This document shows positions 1-9,123 of a stretch of 64,000 bases of DNA, in pieces. The stretch is from Arcicella rosea (GTDB lineage: Bacteria; Bacteroidota; Bacteroidia; Cytophagales; Spirosomataceae): NCBI RefSeq assembly GCF_014204325.1, contig NZ_JACHKT010000012.1:62001-126000 (forward strand). The letters are read 5' to 3'. The notes beneath the pieces are model-generated. The model had not been told where the DNA came from. It did no database searches and saw only the letters and a program-made list of their open reading frames with translations. Numbering within the stretch: position 1 is the stretch's first letter; each line of letters starts with the position of its first letter. Made by a program: the position numbers and the translations under genes.

Positions 1-29
1 TTCCCAACTAAAAATATTCTCTTAAGATA

Positions 30-1154
30 ATGAAATTCGTCGTATCCTCATCAGTTTTATTGAAACAACTCTCGACAGTTAATGGCGTTATTGCTAATAA
101 TCCGATTGTACCTATTTTGGAAAACTTCTTGTTCCAAATTGATCAAACTCAACTGACTGTTACTGCTTCTGATTTACAGACCGTAATGATTACGACATTG
201 GCAGTAGAATCTTCAGATACTGGAGCAATCGCTATTCCTGCTCGTTTATTATTGGATACTCTTAGAGGCTTGCCAGACCAACCAATTACTTTTAAAGTTG
301 ATAGAGATACTTTTGGCACTGAAATCATCACTGAAAATGGTCGTTATAAACTTTCAGGCGAAAACCCAATTGATTTCCCGAAAGTACCACAAGTAACAAA
401 AAGTTTATCGGTACAAATTTCTGCTGATATATTAGGTGCGGCAATTGCTAACACTATTTTTGCTGTTTCAAATGACGATTTACGTCCTGCCATGACAGGT
501 GTTTATGTTCAATTATCACCAGAATATACCAATTTCGTTGCGACTGACGGACACCGTTTGATTCGCTATAAAAGAAGTGATGTAAAATCAGAATATGATT
601 CTACGATGATTATTCCTCGTAAAGCATTGAATTTATTGAAATCTTCATTGCCTTCTGATGACACAACAGTTACTTCTGATTTCAGTTCATCAAATGCGTT
701 TTTCAGTTTCAATAACATCAGAATGATTTGCCGATTAATCGACGAACGTTTCCCTGATTATGAAAATGCAATTCCTCAAAATAACCCAAATGTATTAACA
801 ATCAATCGTTCAGAGTTTTTGGGTTCATTGAAACGTATTTCTATTTATTCAAATAAAACCACGCATCAAATTCGTTTAAAATTAGCTAAGAACGATTTAG
901 TAATTTCAGCTGAAGACTTAGATTATTCTAATGAAGCGAATGAAAGATTAATGTGTGACTATGATGGCGATGAAATGGAAATCGGTTTCAATGCTAAATT
1001 CATGGTTGAAATGTTAAGTAACCTTACTTCAAACATGATTTCATTAGAAATGTCACAACCTAATCGTGCTGGTTTAATTATTCCTGCTGATAAAAAAGCG
1101 GACGAAGATATTTTAATGCTTGTTATGCCAGTAATGCTAAATACTTATGCTTAA
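30..1154 (+). CDS. dnaN: DNA polymerase III beta subunit (sliding clamp)
   Basis: The product is the ring-shaped processivity clamp that holds the replicative polymerase on DNA. The protein is 374 residues, the usual length, and reads as three clamp domains of about 120 residues. Family landmarks are visible: an N-terminal KFVVSSSVLLKQLS, the ATDGHRLIRYK segment near residue 170, and a C-terminal end in LMLVMPVMLNTYA (bacterial clamps end in a hydrophobic M-P-[MVL]-R/N type tail). The ATG start follows an AT-rich leader. The gene stands alone and is followed by a good terminator. Only 29 bases precede it, so its promoter and any dnaA link cannot be judged. Confidence 0.97.
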   Translation: MKFVVSSSVLLKQLSTVNGVIANNPIVPILENFLFQIDQTQLTVTASDLQTVMITTLAVESSDTGAIAIPARLLLDTLRGLPDQPITFKVDRDTFGTEIITENGRYKLSGENPIDFPKVPQVTKSLSVQISADILGAAIANTIFAVSNDDLRPAMTGVYVQLSPEYTNFVATDGHRLIRYKRSDVKSEYDSTMIIPRKALNLLKSSLPSDDTTVTSDFSSSNAFFSFNNIRMICRLIDERFPDYENAIPQNNPNVLTINRSEFLGSLKRISIYSNKTTHQIRLKLAKNDLVISAEDLDYSNEANERLMCDYDGDEMEIGFNAKFMVEMLSNLTSNMISLEMSQPNRAGLIIPADKKADEDILMLVMPVMLNTYA

Positions 1155-1180
1155 TTGACATTTAACATATCCATATTGGG

Positions 1181-1213
1181 GGCGTAAGAGTATTATATTC
1201 TTACGCCTTTTTT
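1181..1213 (+). terminator. Rho-independent terminator after dnaN
   Basis: A perfect 9-bp stem, GGCGTAAGA paired with TCTTACGCC, has a 9-base loop and is followed directly by six T residues. It lies 27 bases after the dnaN stop. Confidence 0.85.
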
Positions 1214-1342
1214 AATTTAAAATGTTAATGATTGTTAATCTAAAACTTTAGTGTTGCTTTCCTCGTTTAAGATTTACTCATCAATTAAACTATTTTCATC
1301 AAATTAAACGTTTTTGTATCAAACTTAATCAATCTTAAGAAA

Positions 1343-1795
1343 ATGTTAAAAACTAGAATTTTATCTGCTTTATTAATCCTTTTTACAATCAGTGTAAATG
1401 CTAAAAATGAGCCTGCCAAAAATACAAACGCAACAGGCATTCAATTTTTTAAAGGTACTTTTCAACAAGCTTTAGCAAAAGCTAAAAAAGAAAATAAAAT
1501 GATTATGATGGATTGTTACACTACTTGGTGTGGTCCATGCAAAATCTTGAAAAATCAAGTATTCACAGATAAAGCATTGGGAGATTACATGAACCAAAAA
1601 TATGTTTGTGTGGCAATGGATTATGAAAATGGAGAAGGCCCGGCAGTAGCTCAAAAATATCCAGTGGATGCTTATCCATCAATTTATTTTATGGATAACA
1701 ATGGTAAAGTAAAAACGATTATGGTTGGTGTGCCAAACCCTATTCCAAATGCAGCGAATGTCATTCTAGCACAAGCCAAGAAGTTTGTAAAGTAA
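1343..1795 (+). CDS. Secreted thioredoxin-family protein
   Basis: This is a 150-residue protein with a cleavable signal peptide (about residues 1-20, ending VNA) and one thioredoxin fold. The redox motif CGPC sits at residues 63-66 in the context TTWCGPCKIL, and the cis-proline region reads VDAYPSIYF. It probably acts in the periplasm as a disulfide reductase or isomerase-like protein; the substrate is unknown. The CGPC motif is the thioredoxin type rather than the DsbA type. It is monocistronic and bounded by terminators on both sides. Confidence 0.85.
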   Translation: MLKTRILSALLILFTISVNAKNEPAKNTNATGIQFFKGTFQQALAKAKKENKMIMMDCYTTWCGPCKILKNQVFTDKALGDYMNQKYVCVAMDYENGEGPAVAQKYPVDAYPSIYFMDNNGKVKTIMVGVPNPIPNAANVILAQAKKFVK

Positions 1796-1808
1796 TTTTA
1801 TTACACAT

Positions 1809-1853
1809 AAAAAATCCGTGAATTTGTTTCGTACAAGTTCACGGATTTTTTTA
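1809..1853. terminator. Bidirectional terminator between thioredoxin and TerC genes
   Basis: AAAATCCGTGAA pairs with TTCACGGATTTT, extended inward by TTGT/ACAA, with A-rich and T-rich flanks on both sides. It sits between two convergent genes and can serve either strand. Confidence 0.8.
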
Positions 1854-1871
1854 TTCTATCTAACAAAAAAC

Positions 1872-2645
1872 TTATTTAGAAATCTCTTGTTTTGTTCTCA
1901 TTTTAATATTCAGTACTTCAACTAATAGAGAGAATGCAATAGCAAAGTATAAATATCCTTTTGGCACTTCACCAATCTCTGAACCAAAGAAAGAAAAGTC
2001 GGCATCGTGTGCTGCCTGTGCAACTAACATAAAACCAATCATAATCAAAAATGCCATACCAAGCATTTGAATAGAAGGGTGACGGTTCACAAAATCGCCA
2101 ACTGGTCCAGAGAATCCCATCATAATTACAACCGACAATACAACTGAAATAATCATAATAGGTAAATTGTGCGTTAAACCAATTGCTGTAAGGATAGAGT
2201 CTATCGAGAATACAATATTAATCAACGCAATTTGAAGTACCACCGCCGTCAGTTTATCTGCTGCCGAACCCTTAGGGACAGTAACTTCATGTTCATCACC
2301 AACTTCAAGTTTCTCATGAATCTCAGAAGTAGCTTTATAAAGCAAGAATAAACCTCCTATAAATAAGATTAAACTCTGCCCAGAAATACCTGCTTTAAGC
2401 CAGCCCAAATCAATATAAGTAAAAGGCTCTTGTAATGAAATAATGAATGAGATACCAAACAACAAAGTAACTCTGAATACCATTGCTAGTAGTAAACCTA
2501 TATTTCTAGCTTTTGCTTGGTCTTTCTTCGCTAATTTATTGGCGGCAATTGAAATAAAAATGATATTGTCTATTCCAAGTACAATTTCTAAAAAGGTAAG
2601 GGTAAGTAAACTTATAATACCACCTGCTGTAAATAATTCTGACAT
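1872..2645 (-). CDS. TerC family integral membrane protein
   Basis: This 257-residue protein has about seven hydrophobic membrane segments. The TerC signature is clear: an acidic LEIVLGIDNIIFISI segment near the N-terminus and its internal echo INIVFSIDSILTAIG near residue 145. The conserved intramembrane aspartates suggest metal or cation handling. TerC relatives are linked to tellurite resistance, manganese export and envelope metal supply; which applies here is not visible. The ATG at 2645 is supported by a -7 box about 30 bases upstream. Confidence 0.9.
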   Translation of the reverse strand: MSELFTAGGIISLLTLTFLEIVLGIDNIIFISIAANKLAKKDQAKARNIGLLLAMVFRVTLLFGISFIISLQEPFTYIDLGWLKAGISGQSLILFIGGLFLLYKATSEIHEKLEVGDEHEVTVPKGSAADKLTAVVLQIALINIVFSIDSILTAIGLTHNLPIMIISVVLSVVIMMGFSGPVGDFVNRHPSIQMLGMAFLIMIGFMLVAQAAHDADFSFFGSEIGEVPKGYLYFAIAFSLLVEVLNIKMRTKQEISK

Positions 2646-2934
2646 TTTAATTTTGGTTTAAATAATTTGATTTCACAAATTTATCCAGATTAACCAATAA
2701 TCAAAACTTCAATTGTTATGAAAGGTTAAAAACAGCGACAGTCATTCCAGAAATGGCATGAACGTTTTAGAAGTACTTTATCTTAAAATACTCATTTCTT
2801 TTCTTTCTTAATCATTACCAATACAGATAGCTTGATAGAATAAAAAACATCAAAAATTTATCACATTTTAACTTATTGATAATAAAACACTTATCATTTT
2901 ATTTAAAAAAGATTCTATTTTTTCTCTGTTGATG
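2646..2934. other. AT-rich intergenic region, nothing coding seen
   Basis: Apart from the TerC promoter box at its left end and the tRNA promoter at its right edge, I see no open frame, repeat or RNA-like stem here. Confidence 0.6.
2676..2683 (-). promoter_or_regulatory. Probable Bacteroidota -7 box for the TerC gene
   Basis: On the minus strand this reads TAAATTTG, a full match to TAnnTTTG, 31 bases before the ATG. No clear -33 TTTG was found at the right distance. Confidence 0.5.
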
Positions 2935-2966
2935 TTTGGAGTGTAAGCAAATAAAGCGTAATTTTG
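2935..2966 (+). promoter_or_regulatory. Bacteroidota-type promoter of the tRNA-Val pair
   Basis: TTTG at 2935-2938 is followed after 20 bases by TAATTTTG at 2959-2966. Both match the Bacteroidota -33/-7 consensus, and the -7 box lies 25 bases before the first tRNA. Confidence 0.75.
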
Positions 2967-2990
2967 CACCACCTTAAAAGAAAGGGATTT

Positions 2991-3068
2991 GGTTTCATAG
3001 CTCAGCTGGTTCAGAGCACCTGCCTTACAAGCAGGGGGTCCTAGGTTCGAATCCTAGTGGGACCACCA
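2991..3068 (+). tRNA. tRNA-Val (anticodon TAC), first copy
   Basis: A full cloverleaf can be folded: acceptor GGTTTCA with TGGGACC, anticodon stem CCTGC/GCAGG around loop CTTACAA (anticodon TAC, reading GTA), and a T-arm with GGTTCGAATCC. The 3' CCA is encoded at 3066-3068. Confidence 0.95.
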
Positions 3069-3086
3069 AATTACAACAACAATCTC

Positions 3087-3164
3087 GGTTTCATAGCTCA
3101 GCTGGTTCAGAGCACCTGCCTTACAAGCAGGGGGTCCTAGGTTCGAATCCTAGTGGGACCACCA
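3087..3164 (+). tRNA. tRNA-Val (anticodon TAC), second identical copy
   Basis: This copy is identical to the first over all 78 bases including the encoded CCA and is separated from it by 18 bases. Both are probably cut from one transcript that ends at the hairpin immediately downstream. Confidence 0.95.
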
Positions 3165-3165
3165 C

Positions 3166-3200
3166 AAAAGCCTTAACATTTCAAAATGTTAAGGCTTTTT
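3166..3200 (+). terminator. Terminator of the tRNA-Val operon
   Basis: A 15-bp perfect stem (AAAAGCCTTAACATT paired with AATGTTAAGGCTTTT) ends in a run of T. It starts two bases after the second CCA. Confidence 0.9.
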
Positions 3201-3225
3201 TATTACCTATCAATTGGCAAATAGC

Positions 3226-3494
3226 AAACATGAGTCATCCCGAATTTTTTCTTAGAATAGTGAGGTTTAGGACGATTTGAGAGGTTTTTATATTTATTAT
3301 TGTACAATCCTTACTTTTCTTGTCTTGAAACAAGAAAAGTAACCGCAGCGGCGGCCGCAAAAGAAATTCAAGAATTCCTAAACTCGCTTCGCTCAAACAG
3401 TAGGAATTCGTTGCCCATCAATCACAAAAAAGCGGTCGAAATTAGTTTTTTGACCGCTTTATTGTGATTTTAAAATTCGGGATGACTCATGTTT
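3226..3494. mobile_element. MITE-like element with 23-bp perfect terminal inverted repeats
   Basis: The segment is bounded by perfect inverted repeats at 3226-3248 and 3472-3494; the outer arm begins AAACATGAGTCATCCCG. It is 269 bp long and has no coding capacity. It encloses the dispersed hairpin element at 3309-3409 and a second stem-loop (AAAGCGGTC with GACCGCTTT, about 3425-3460). No obvious target-site duplication flanks it. The same AAAGCGGTC stem-loop recurs beside the copy at 60.7 kb, without the perfect ends. Confidence 0.6.
3309..3409. repeat. Dispersed hairpin element, copy 1
   Basis: It has an outer stem-loop ACTTTTCTTGTCTTG/CAAGAAAAGT, a GC-rich insert containing GCGGCCGC, then a stem AATTCCTA/TAGGAATT enclosing the conserved loop AACTCGCTTCGCTCAAACAG. 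Three more copies lie at 13117, 37832 and 60716. Confidence 0.85.
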
Positions 3495-3515
3495 ATTAAC
3501 AATAGCTAATTACTT

Positions 3516-4850
3516 CTATTTTCGCATCATATTTGCCATGTTTGGCATTTTCATTTTTCCATCTTGAACATTGTTCATCATACGCATCATTTTACGCATT
3601 CCATCGAACTGTTTAATTAAATTATTAATCTCAGTAACAGAAGTACCCGAACCAGCTGCAATACGTTTCTTGCGAGACATATCTAATAATTCTGGTTTTT
3701 GGCGTTCTTTCGGAGTCATTGATTGAATAATGGCTTCAATTGATTTGAAAGCATCATCTGGAATATCTACATCTTTCACCGCTTGCGACATTCCCGGCAC
3801 CATTCCCATCAAATCTTTCAAATTACCCATTTTCTTGATTTGCTGTAACTGCGAATAGAAATCTTCAAAACTGAACTGGTTTTGACGAATTTTCTTATTG
3901 ATACGCTCAGATTCTTCTTCATCAAAAGCACTTTGAGCTCTTTCAACCAAAGAAAGTACGTCACCCATCCCCAAAATACGGCTTGCCATACGGTCGGGAT
4001 AGAATTGGTCGAGTGCATCCATTTTTTCGCCCGTTGAGATAAACTTAATTGGTTTATCTACAATATGACGAATAGAAAGTGCCGCACCACCACGAGCATC
4101 ACCATCTAATTTGGTTAATACAACGCCATCAAAATTCAAACGTTCGTTGAAAGTTTTAGCAGTATTTACAGCATCTTGCCCCGTCATCGAATCCACTACA
4201 AAGAGGATTTCTGAAGGTTTAATGGCATTTTTAACCGCTGCAATTTCGTTCATCATTGCCTCATCTACCGCCAAACGACCAGCAGTATCGACAATGATTA
4301 CTCTTTTACCCATTTTACGCCCGTAAGAAATCGCATTTTGTGCAATCTCAACAGCATTTTTATTTTCAGGTTCAGCATAAACATCTACGCCTACTTGTTC
4401 ACCCAAAACTTTCAATTGGTCGATAGCCGCAGGACGATAAATATCACAAGCTACCAACAACACATTTCTACCACTTTTTTTGAGGTATTGAGCTAATTTT
4501 CCAGAGAAAGTAGTTTTACCAGAACCTTGCAAACCTGCAATCAAAATAATCGCTGGGTCTGGTTTAAGATTGATAGCTTGTACAGAAGAACCCATCAATT
4601 TTACAAGTTCTTCATGGACAATCTTCACCAACATTTGACCAGGATCAACCGCAATAAGGATTTTTTGTCCCATTGCTTCTTCCTTGATGCGGTCAGTGAT
4701 TTCTTTGGCAACTTTATAGTTAACATCGGCATCCATCAAAGCCTTACGGATTTCCTTGACAGTACTTGCTACATTGACATCCGTGATACGTCCCTTACCT
4801 TTCAGGGTACGCATTGCGGTGGTTATTTTACTGCTTAAATTCTCAAACAT
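3516..4850 (-). CDS. ffh: Signal recognition particle GTPase Ffh
   Basis: Ffh binds 4.5S RNA and signal sequences of nascent membrane proteins and, with FtsY, targets ribosomes to the membrane. The 444-residue protein shows an N-terminal helical domain, a GTPase G1 loop GLQGSGKTT near residue 110, DTAGR near 190, the TKLDGDARGG motif near 250, and a methionine-rich M domain ending in MMRMMNNVQDGKMKMPNM. The length is typical and the gene is transcribed alone. The start ATG at 4850 gives the expected MFENLSSKI N-terminus. Confidence 0.97.
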   Translation of the reverse strand: MFENLSSKITTAMRTLKGKGRITDVNVASTVKEIRKALMDADVNYKVAKEITDRIKEEAMGQKILIAVDPGQMLVKIVHEELVKLMGSSVQAINLKPDPAIILIAGLQGSGKTTFSGKLAQYLKKSGRNVLLVACDIYRPAAIDQLKVLGEQVGVDVYAEPENKNAVEIAQNAISYGRKMGKRVIIVDTAGRLAVDEAMMNEIAAVKNAIKPSEILFVVDSMTGQDAVNTAKTFNERLNFDGVVLTKLDGDARGGAALSIRHIVDKPIKFISTGEKMDALDQFYPDRMASRILGMGDVLSLVERAQSAFDEEESERINKKIRQNQFSFEDFYSQLQQIKKMGNLKDLMGMVPGMSQAVKDVDIPDDAFKSIEAIIQSMTPKERQKPELLDMSRKKRIAAGSGTSVTEINNLIKQFDGMRKMMRMMNNVQDGKMKMPNMANMMRK

Positions 4851-4940
4851 TTTTATCTATTGCTTCTAATTTTTCTTGTATAATTCAGGAATCGCATTGT
4901 TTTCCTAATGTTCTAAAAACTACAATTTTGCGTTTAAACA

Positions 4941-4948
4941 CAAAGGTA
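4941..4948 (-). promoter_or_regulatory. Probable -7 box for ffh
   Basis: The minus strand reads TACCTTTG, a match to TAnnTTTG, about 90 bases before the ffh ATG. A good -33 partner was not seen. Confidence 0.45.
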
Positions 4949-5027
4949 CAAAATTCTTAATAAACGTTTGTTGATGAGTTTGATATAATAAAATTTGTAT
5001 CAATGTTTGTACTCTTTATTTAAACCA

Positions 5028-5063
5028 AACGCCACAAGCATCTTAAATCCTTGTGGCGTTTTT
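5028..5063 (-). terminator. Terminator-like hairpin after pheT
   Basis: AACGCCACAAG pairs perfectly with CTTGTGGCGTT (11 bp), 19 bases beyond the pheT stop. The T-run is better on the plus strand than on the minus strand, so efficiency for pheT is uncertain. Confidence 0.6.
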
Positions 5064-5081
5064 GTCGGGAATCTATCCAAA

Positions 5082-7508
5082 TTATTTTCTAATCACCGCT
5101 CCGATTTCTTTCTCAAAAGCTGCCATTAGTTTTTCCATGGTTTTGTCGATTACTTTGTCTGTCAAGGTTTGTTCGTAATCTTGAAGAATGAAACTTACTG
5201 AATAAGATTTTTTGTCTGCTCCTAAGTTTTCACCCTGATACACATCAAAAACATTGATTTGACGCAACAAGTTTTTCTCATAATTACGTGCCAATTTCTG
5301 GATTTGGTCGAAAGTAACGGTTTTGTCAATCACCAAAGAAAGGTCACGACGTACTTCTGGGAATTTCGGTAATTCTACAAAAGTAGCTTTGTCGTTATAT
5401 TGTTTGAACAAGTAATCCCAATCAAAATCAGCAAAGAAAACGTGCTGTTTTACTTCCGCTTTTTTTGCCACATTTGGTTTTACTAAACCTACTTTGGCTA
5501 CTTCTTTTTTGTTCAATACATAACTTATGCCGTATTCAAAAGTTGCCGTTCCTTCTAAAGGTTTTGTATCAAGATTTTTGAAACCTAAACTTCCTAACAC
5601 TTTATTGACAGCACTTGCCAAGGTATGGAAAGCTACTTTTTGTGATTTCAATTGCCACGTTTCATTTTCAGTATTTCCCGTCAAAAACAAAGCTAAATGG
5701 CGTTTTTCAACATATTTATCATTGATTTTGTGATAGGTTTTACCAAAATCAAACATTTTCAAATCTTTCTGACGACGGTTGATATTATGTGCCAATACTT
5801 CTAAACCAGAAAATACCATCGACTGACGCATTACGCCTAAATCTTCTGATAATTTGTTTAAAATTTCAACGTCGTCGTTTGGCAAATCTGCTTTAATCAA
5901 AGCAGAATAAGCTGGTTTTGTTAAAGAATTGGTAATGATTTCGTTGAAACCATTCGCCGCCAATACTTGCGAAATTCTTAATTGTAATTGCTCTCTGTCT
6001 TTTTGTGGAAAACCTGATAAAAATTCAGTACCAAGATTTTCAGACAATTCTACATTTTCAAAACCGTAAATTCTAAGTACTTCTTCAATTACATCGGCTT
6101 CACGAGTAACGTCCACACGATAAGGCGGAACGATTGCGGTAAAACCATTTTCATCTTCGTTCTGAATTGTAATATCTAAAGATTCAAGAATTGATTTTAC
6201 TAAAGCTTTATCCAAAGTTTTACCAATCAAACGGTTTACGTTTTTGTATAAAACTGGAATACTGAAATCTGCAATTGGATTCAGATAAAAATCAGATACT
6301 TCCGAAGCAATTACGCCACCTGCCAATTCTTGAATCAACAAAGCTGCATATTTCAAAGCGTATAATTTCGCATTTGGGTCTGTTCCACGCTCAAAACGGA
6401 AAGAAGCATCCGTTTTCAAGCCATGACGTTGAGCCGTTTTTCTTACAGAAGCAGGGTCGAAATAGGCTACTTCTAAATAGACACGAGTCGTTTCTGGCTT
6501 GATTCCTGATTTAGTTCCACCAAAAATTCCAGCGATTCCCATCGGTTCTTCGCCATTACAAACCATCAAATCTGTTTCGCCTAAAGTACGTTCTACTTCG
6601 TCGAGCGTAGTAAATTTCGTACCTGCTGGCAAAGTTTTTACAATTACTTTCTGTCCTGAAATGGCATTCCAGTCGTAAGCGTGCATCGGTTGCCCTAAGC
6701 CATGACAGATATAATTGGTAATATCTACAATATTATTAATTGAACGCAAACCAATGGTTTCCAAAGATTTACGCAACCATTCAGGCGATTCCTTCACCGT
6801 TACGCCATCAACAGTTACACCACAGAAACGTGGGCATGCCGTAGCATCTTCAACGATTAATTCAATCGGGAAGTTATTATTATCAACTTTGAAAGCTTCA
6901 ACTGAAGGCAAAGTAATCGCACGCCCCGTTTTTGCTTTAATATCACGAGCTACTCCCCAATGTGAGGCAGCGTCTGCACGGTTGGGCGTTAATCCGATTT
7001 CGATTAATAAATCTGCTTCTAAATTAAAGTACTGAGCCGCAGGCGTTCCGTTTGGTAAATCAGTATCCAACACCAAAATACCAGCGTGCGAAGTACCAAG
7101 ACCAATTTCGTCTTCAGCACAAATCATTCCTTCCGAAAGATGTCCATAAGTTTTTTTACTGGTGATTTTAAAAATCTCAACACCTTTTGCATGGTCGTAA
7201 AGCGTAGTTCCGACAGTAGCAACAATTACTTTTTGTCCAGCTTCAACGTTGGCAGCACCACAAACAATTTGTGAAGGCGTTTCTCCGCCTACATCAACAG
7301 TAGTTAAGCTCAACTGTTTTTCCTTGACCATAAATCGCTCACAAGTAAGTACTTCACCTACTACAAAACCTTGTAAACCGCCCAAAATTGCTTCGTGACG
7401 CTCGATGGATTCTACTTCTAAGCCCGTTCCAGTTAAGAGATGGTCTAATGCTTGAGCCGACTCTGTTATTTCTACAAATTGTTTAAGCCAATTAAGGGAG
7501 ATTTTCAT
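5082..7508 (-). CDS. pheT: Phenylalanyl-tRNA synthetase beta subunit
   Basis: This is the beta chain of the alpha2-beta2 enzyme that charges tRNA-Phe. With the start chosen here it is 808 residues: an N-terminal tRNA-binding (EMAP-like) domain, central B3/B4 editing and B5 domains (FERGTDPN region, VTREADVIEEVLRIYGFENV), and a C-terminal anticodon-binding FDX-ACB domain (FPEVRRDLSLVI). I chose the ATG at 7508, giving MKISLNWLKQFVEI, the usual N-terminus. An in-frame upstream start at 7574 would add 22 residues with no family match and lies inside the -7 box. pheS is not in the window. Confidence 0.96.
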   Translation of the reverse strand: MKISLNWLKQFVEITESAQALDHLLTGTGLEVESIERHEAILGGLQGFVVGEVLTCERFMVKEKQLSLTTVDVGGETPSQIVCGAANVEAGQKVIVATVGTTLYDHAKGVEIFKITSKKTYGHLSEGMICAEDEIGLGTSHAGILVLDTDLPNGTPAAQYFNLEADLLIEIGLTPNRADAASHWGVARDIKAKTGRAITLPSVEAFKVDNNNFPIELIVEDATACPRFCGVTVDGVTVKESPEWLRKSLETIGLRSINNIVDITNYICHGLGQPMHAYDWNAISGQKVIVKTLPAGTKFTTLDEVERTLGETDLMVCNGEEPMGIAGIFGGTKSGIKPETTRVYLEVAYFDPASVRKTAQRHGLKTDASFRFERGTDPNAKLYALKYAALLIQELAGGVIASEVSDFYLNPIADFSIPVLYKNVNRLIGKTLDKALVKSILESLDITIQNEDENGFTAIVPPYRVDVTREADVIEEVLRIYGFENVELSENLGTEFLSGFPQKDREQLQLRISQVLAANGFNEIITNSLTKPAYSALIKADLPNDDVEILNKLSEDLGVMRQSMVFSGLEVLAHNINRRQKDLKMFDFGKTYHKINDKYVEKRHLALFLTGNTENETWQLKSQKVAFHTLASAVNKVLGSLGFKNLDTKPLEGTATFEYGISYVLNKKEVAKVGLVKPNVAKKAEVKQHVFFADFDWDYLFKQYNDKATFVELPKFPEVRRDLSLVIDKTVTFDQIQKLARNYEKNLLRQINVFDVYQGENLGADKKSYSVSFILQDYEQTLTDKVIDKTMEKLMAAFEKEIGAVIRK

Positions 7509-7571
7509 TCTAAATGCAATGTAAGATTTCGTGATTGAGAAATTAATTTCTTTTAAAATTTCTCGGAAAGA

Positions 7572-7579
7572 CAAAGTTA
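7572..7579 (-). promoter_or_regulatory. Probable -7 box for pheT
   Basis: The minus strand reads TAACTTTG, matching TAnnTTTG, 64 bases before the chosen ATG. Its position argues against the longer N-terminus. Confidence 0.5.
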
Positions 7580-7599
7580 ATCAAAAAATAGAAGACAAA

Positions 7600-7635
7600 A
7601 ATAAACCCCACAAGATTGCTTGCTTCTTGTGGGGT
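7600..7635 (-). terminator. Terminator of the S41 peptidase gene
   Basis: On the minus strand ACCCCACAAG pairs with CTTGTGGGGT and is followed by TTTATTTTTG, 40 bases after the peptidase stop. Confidence 0.8.
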
Positions 7636-7674
7636 AAAGATTTTATTCTGAAAGCTTAAAACAACTTTACAATC

Positions 7675-9027
7675 TTACTTTTTAGGAAAATCATAAACGG
7701 TTAATTTTAATCGTTCTTTGGTTATTTTAGTATTTAATTGCTCTACTTCAGCACTAATTCTAGCTGATTGAGTTGTTGACTGTAGGGCACCTGTTCTATA
7801 ATACTCTAAAGCAGATTTCAGACAAGCTTCATTCTCATCTCCTAAATCTTTGGTGAAATCATCCGTCTGAACTTTATCTACAGAAAAACCTTCATAAAAA
7901 TTACCTGTTCCTGCTGAATTAACATTTCTGAAAGCTACAGGAAAAGCATAGTAATCCATAGTTGGTATGGCATAATAACCTACTGGCTTACCATGAGTAG
8001 TACTTCCTATCAATTTAACGGTCATTACTGGTTTTAACGCATTGATTAATTCCTCACTTGCAGATGCGGTTCCTTTGTTTACAATAATTACGATTTTGCT
8101 TAATTTCAATCCATTAGTAGCAGTAGCAAAAAAATCAGTGTTATTGTATTGGGTGTAAACGCTATTATGTTCTGTCTTCGCAAATATTTTTCCAATGGCT
8201 GCTGATGGAGCAATTAAATTGCCTAAATAATTAGCAACTAAGCCATAGCCTCCACCATTATAACGTAAATCAAGGATTAATTCTGTTACATTTTTTGATT
8301 TGAAATCAGCAAATGTTTGGTCTAATACATTAAGTGTTTTCTGGGCGGTTTTGCCATTGATAGCATCTCCCAAAAATGAATCAAAATTAAAATAACCTAC
8401 ATTTACTCCATTTATAGAAAATACTTTAGGATTGATTACATAATCAGCTTTATAAGCTCCAGCAGTAAGCGTAAGTGTTTGTTGCGTACCGTCGGGTTTT
8501 ACAAACACAATGGTCTGTGAAGTTTTCCCCAACTCGGTATTTAATTGATTGATATTAGCATTAGTAGCATCAACTCCATTGATTTTTAGTACTTGCCAAC
8601 CACGTTTTACGCCCAACAAACCCGCAGGAGATTGTGAATAAACCAATTTCACTCTTAAATCTGTAGCACTTACAAAACCATACTGCATTCCAACATCGGA
8701 ACTATTCCCACTTACATAATTATCCCAGACAGATTTTTCAATGGCAAAACTCCATCTATCTTGATATTTCCCATTTACGAATGGGCTATAAGTTCTTACT
8801 TTTCTCATCACCGAATCAGCCGTTGGATAACCTGTCGGTTTGAATAATGTAGCCGTTGGTAAACTCGTATTCCAGAGGTACAAGGATTGCGAAATAGCAT
8901 AAACGCTATCTCTTACGTCTTTTGTTGCACTATTGATAACATCGTCTTCTGATTTTTTGCAAGACGAAAACCAAGTAAGCGTAAAAAGTAATCCGACAAT
9001 GGCAATGTTTTTAGTTTTAAGAAGCAT
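7675..9027 (-). CDS. S41 family (C-terminal processing type) peptidase, lipoprotein
   Basis: This 450-residue secreted protease starts with a lipoprotein signal whose lipobox cysteine is in TWFSSCKKS, so it is probably anchored to the envelope. A PDZ-like region follows (GLLGVKRGWQVLKINGVD, about residues 140-155). The S41 core includes ELILDLRYNGGG and the catalytic serine region NKGTASASEELI. S41 enzymes cut near free C-termini of envelope proteins; the substrate here is unknown. It is separated from the DUF3857 genes upstream by about 96 bases and could be transcribed alone. Confidence 0.88.
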   Translation of the reverse strand: MLLKTKNIAIVGLLFTLTWFSSCKKSEDDVINSATKDVRDSVYAISQSLYLWNTSLPTATLFKPTGYPTADSVMRKVRTYSPFVNGKYQDRWSFAIEKSVWDNYVSGNSSDVGMQYGFVSATDLRVKLVYSQSPAGLLGVKRGWQVLKINGVDATNANINQLNTELGKTSQTIVFVKPDGTQQTLTLTAGAYKADYVINPKVFSINGVNVGYFNFDSFLGDAINGKTAQKTLNVLDQTFADFKSKNVTELILDLRYNGGGYGLVANYLGNLIAPSAAIGKIFAKTEHNSVYTQYNNTDFFATATNGLKLSKIVIIVNKGTASASEELINALKPVMTVKLIGSTTHGKPVGYYAIPTMDYYAFPVAFRNVNSAGTGNFYEGFSVDKVQTDDFTKDLGDENEACLKSALEYYRTGALQSTTQSARISAEVEQLNTKITKERLKLTVYDFPKK

Positions 9028-9123
9028 AATAATTTGTTTTGATTTGGAATAAATACTTAACGTTCACAAACTAAATTTATTGAGCATTAATAATTTGACA
9101 TAAATTCCGAAAAGCACTTTCAC

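Noticed and set aside
1-29. Replication origin near dnaN
   Set aside because: Only 29 bases are available upstream, no DnaA-box cluster is visible, and no dnaA or recF is adjacent, so oriC cannot be supported.
7509-7574. 22-codon N-terminal extension of pheT
   Set aside because: It overlaps the probable -7 box and has no counterpart at the start of PheT proteins, which begin MKIS.WL.
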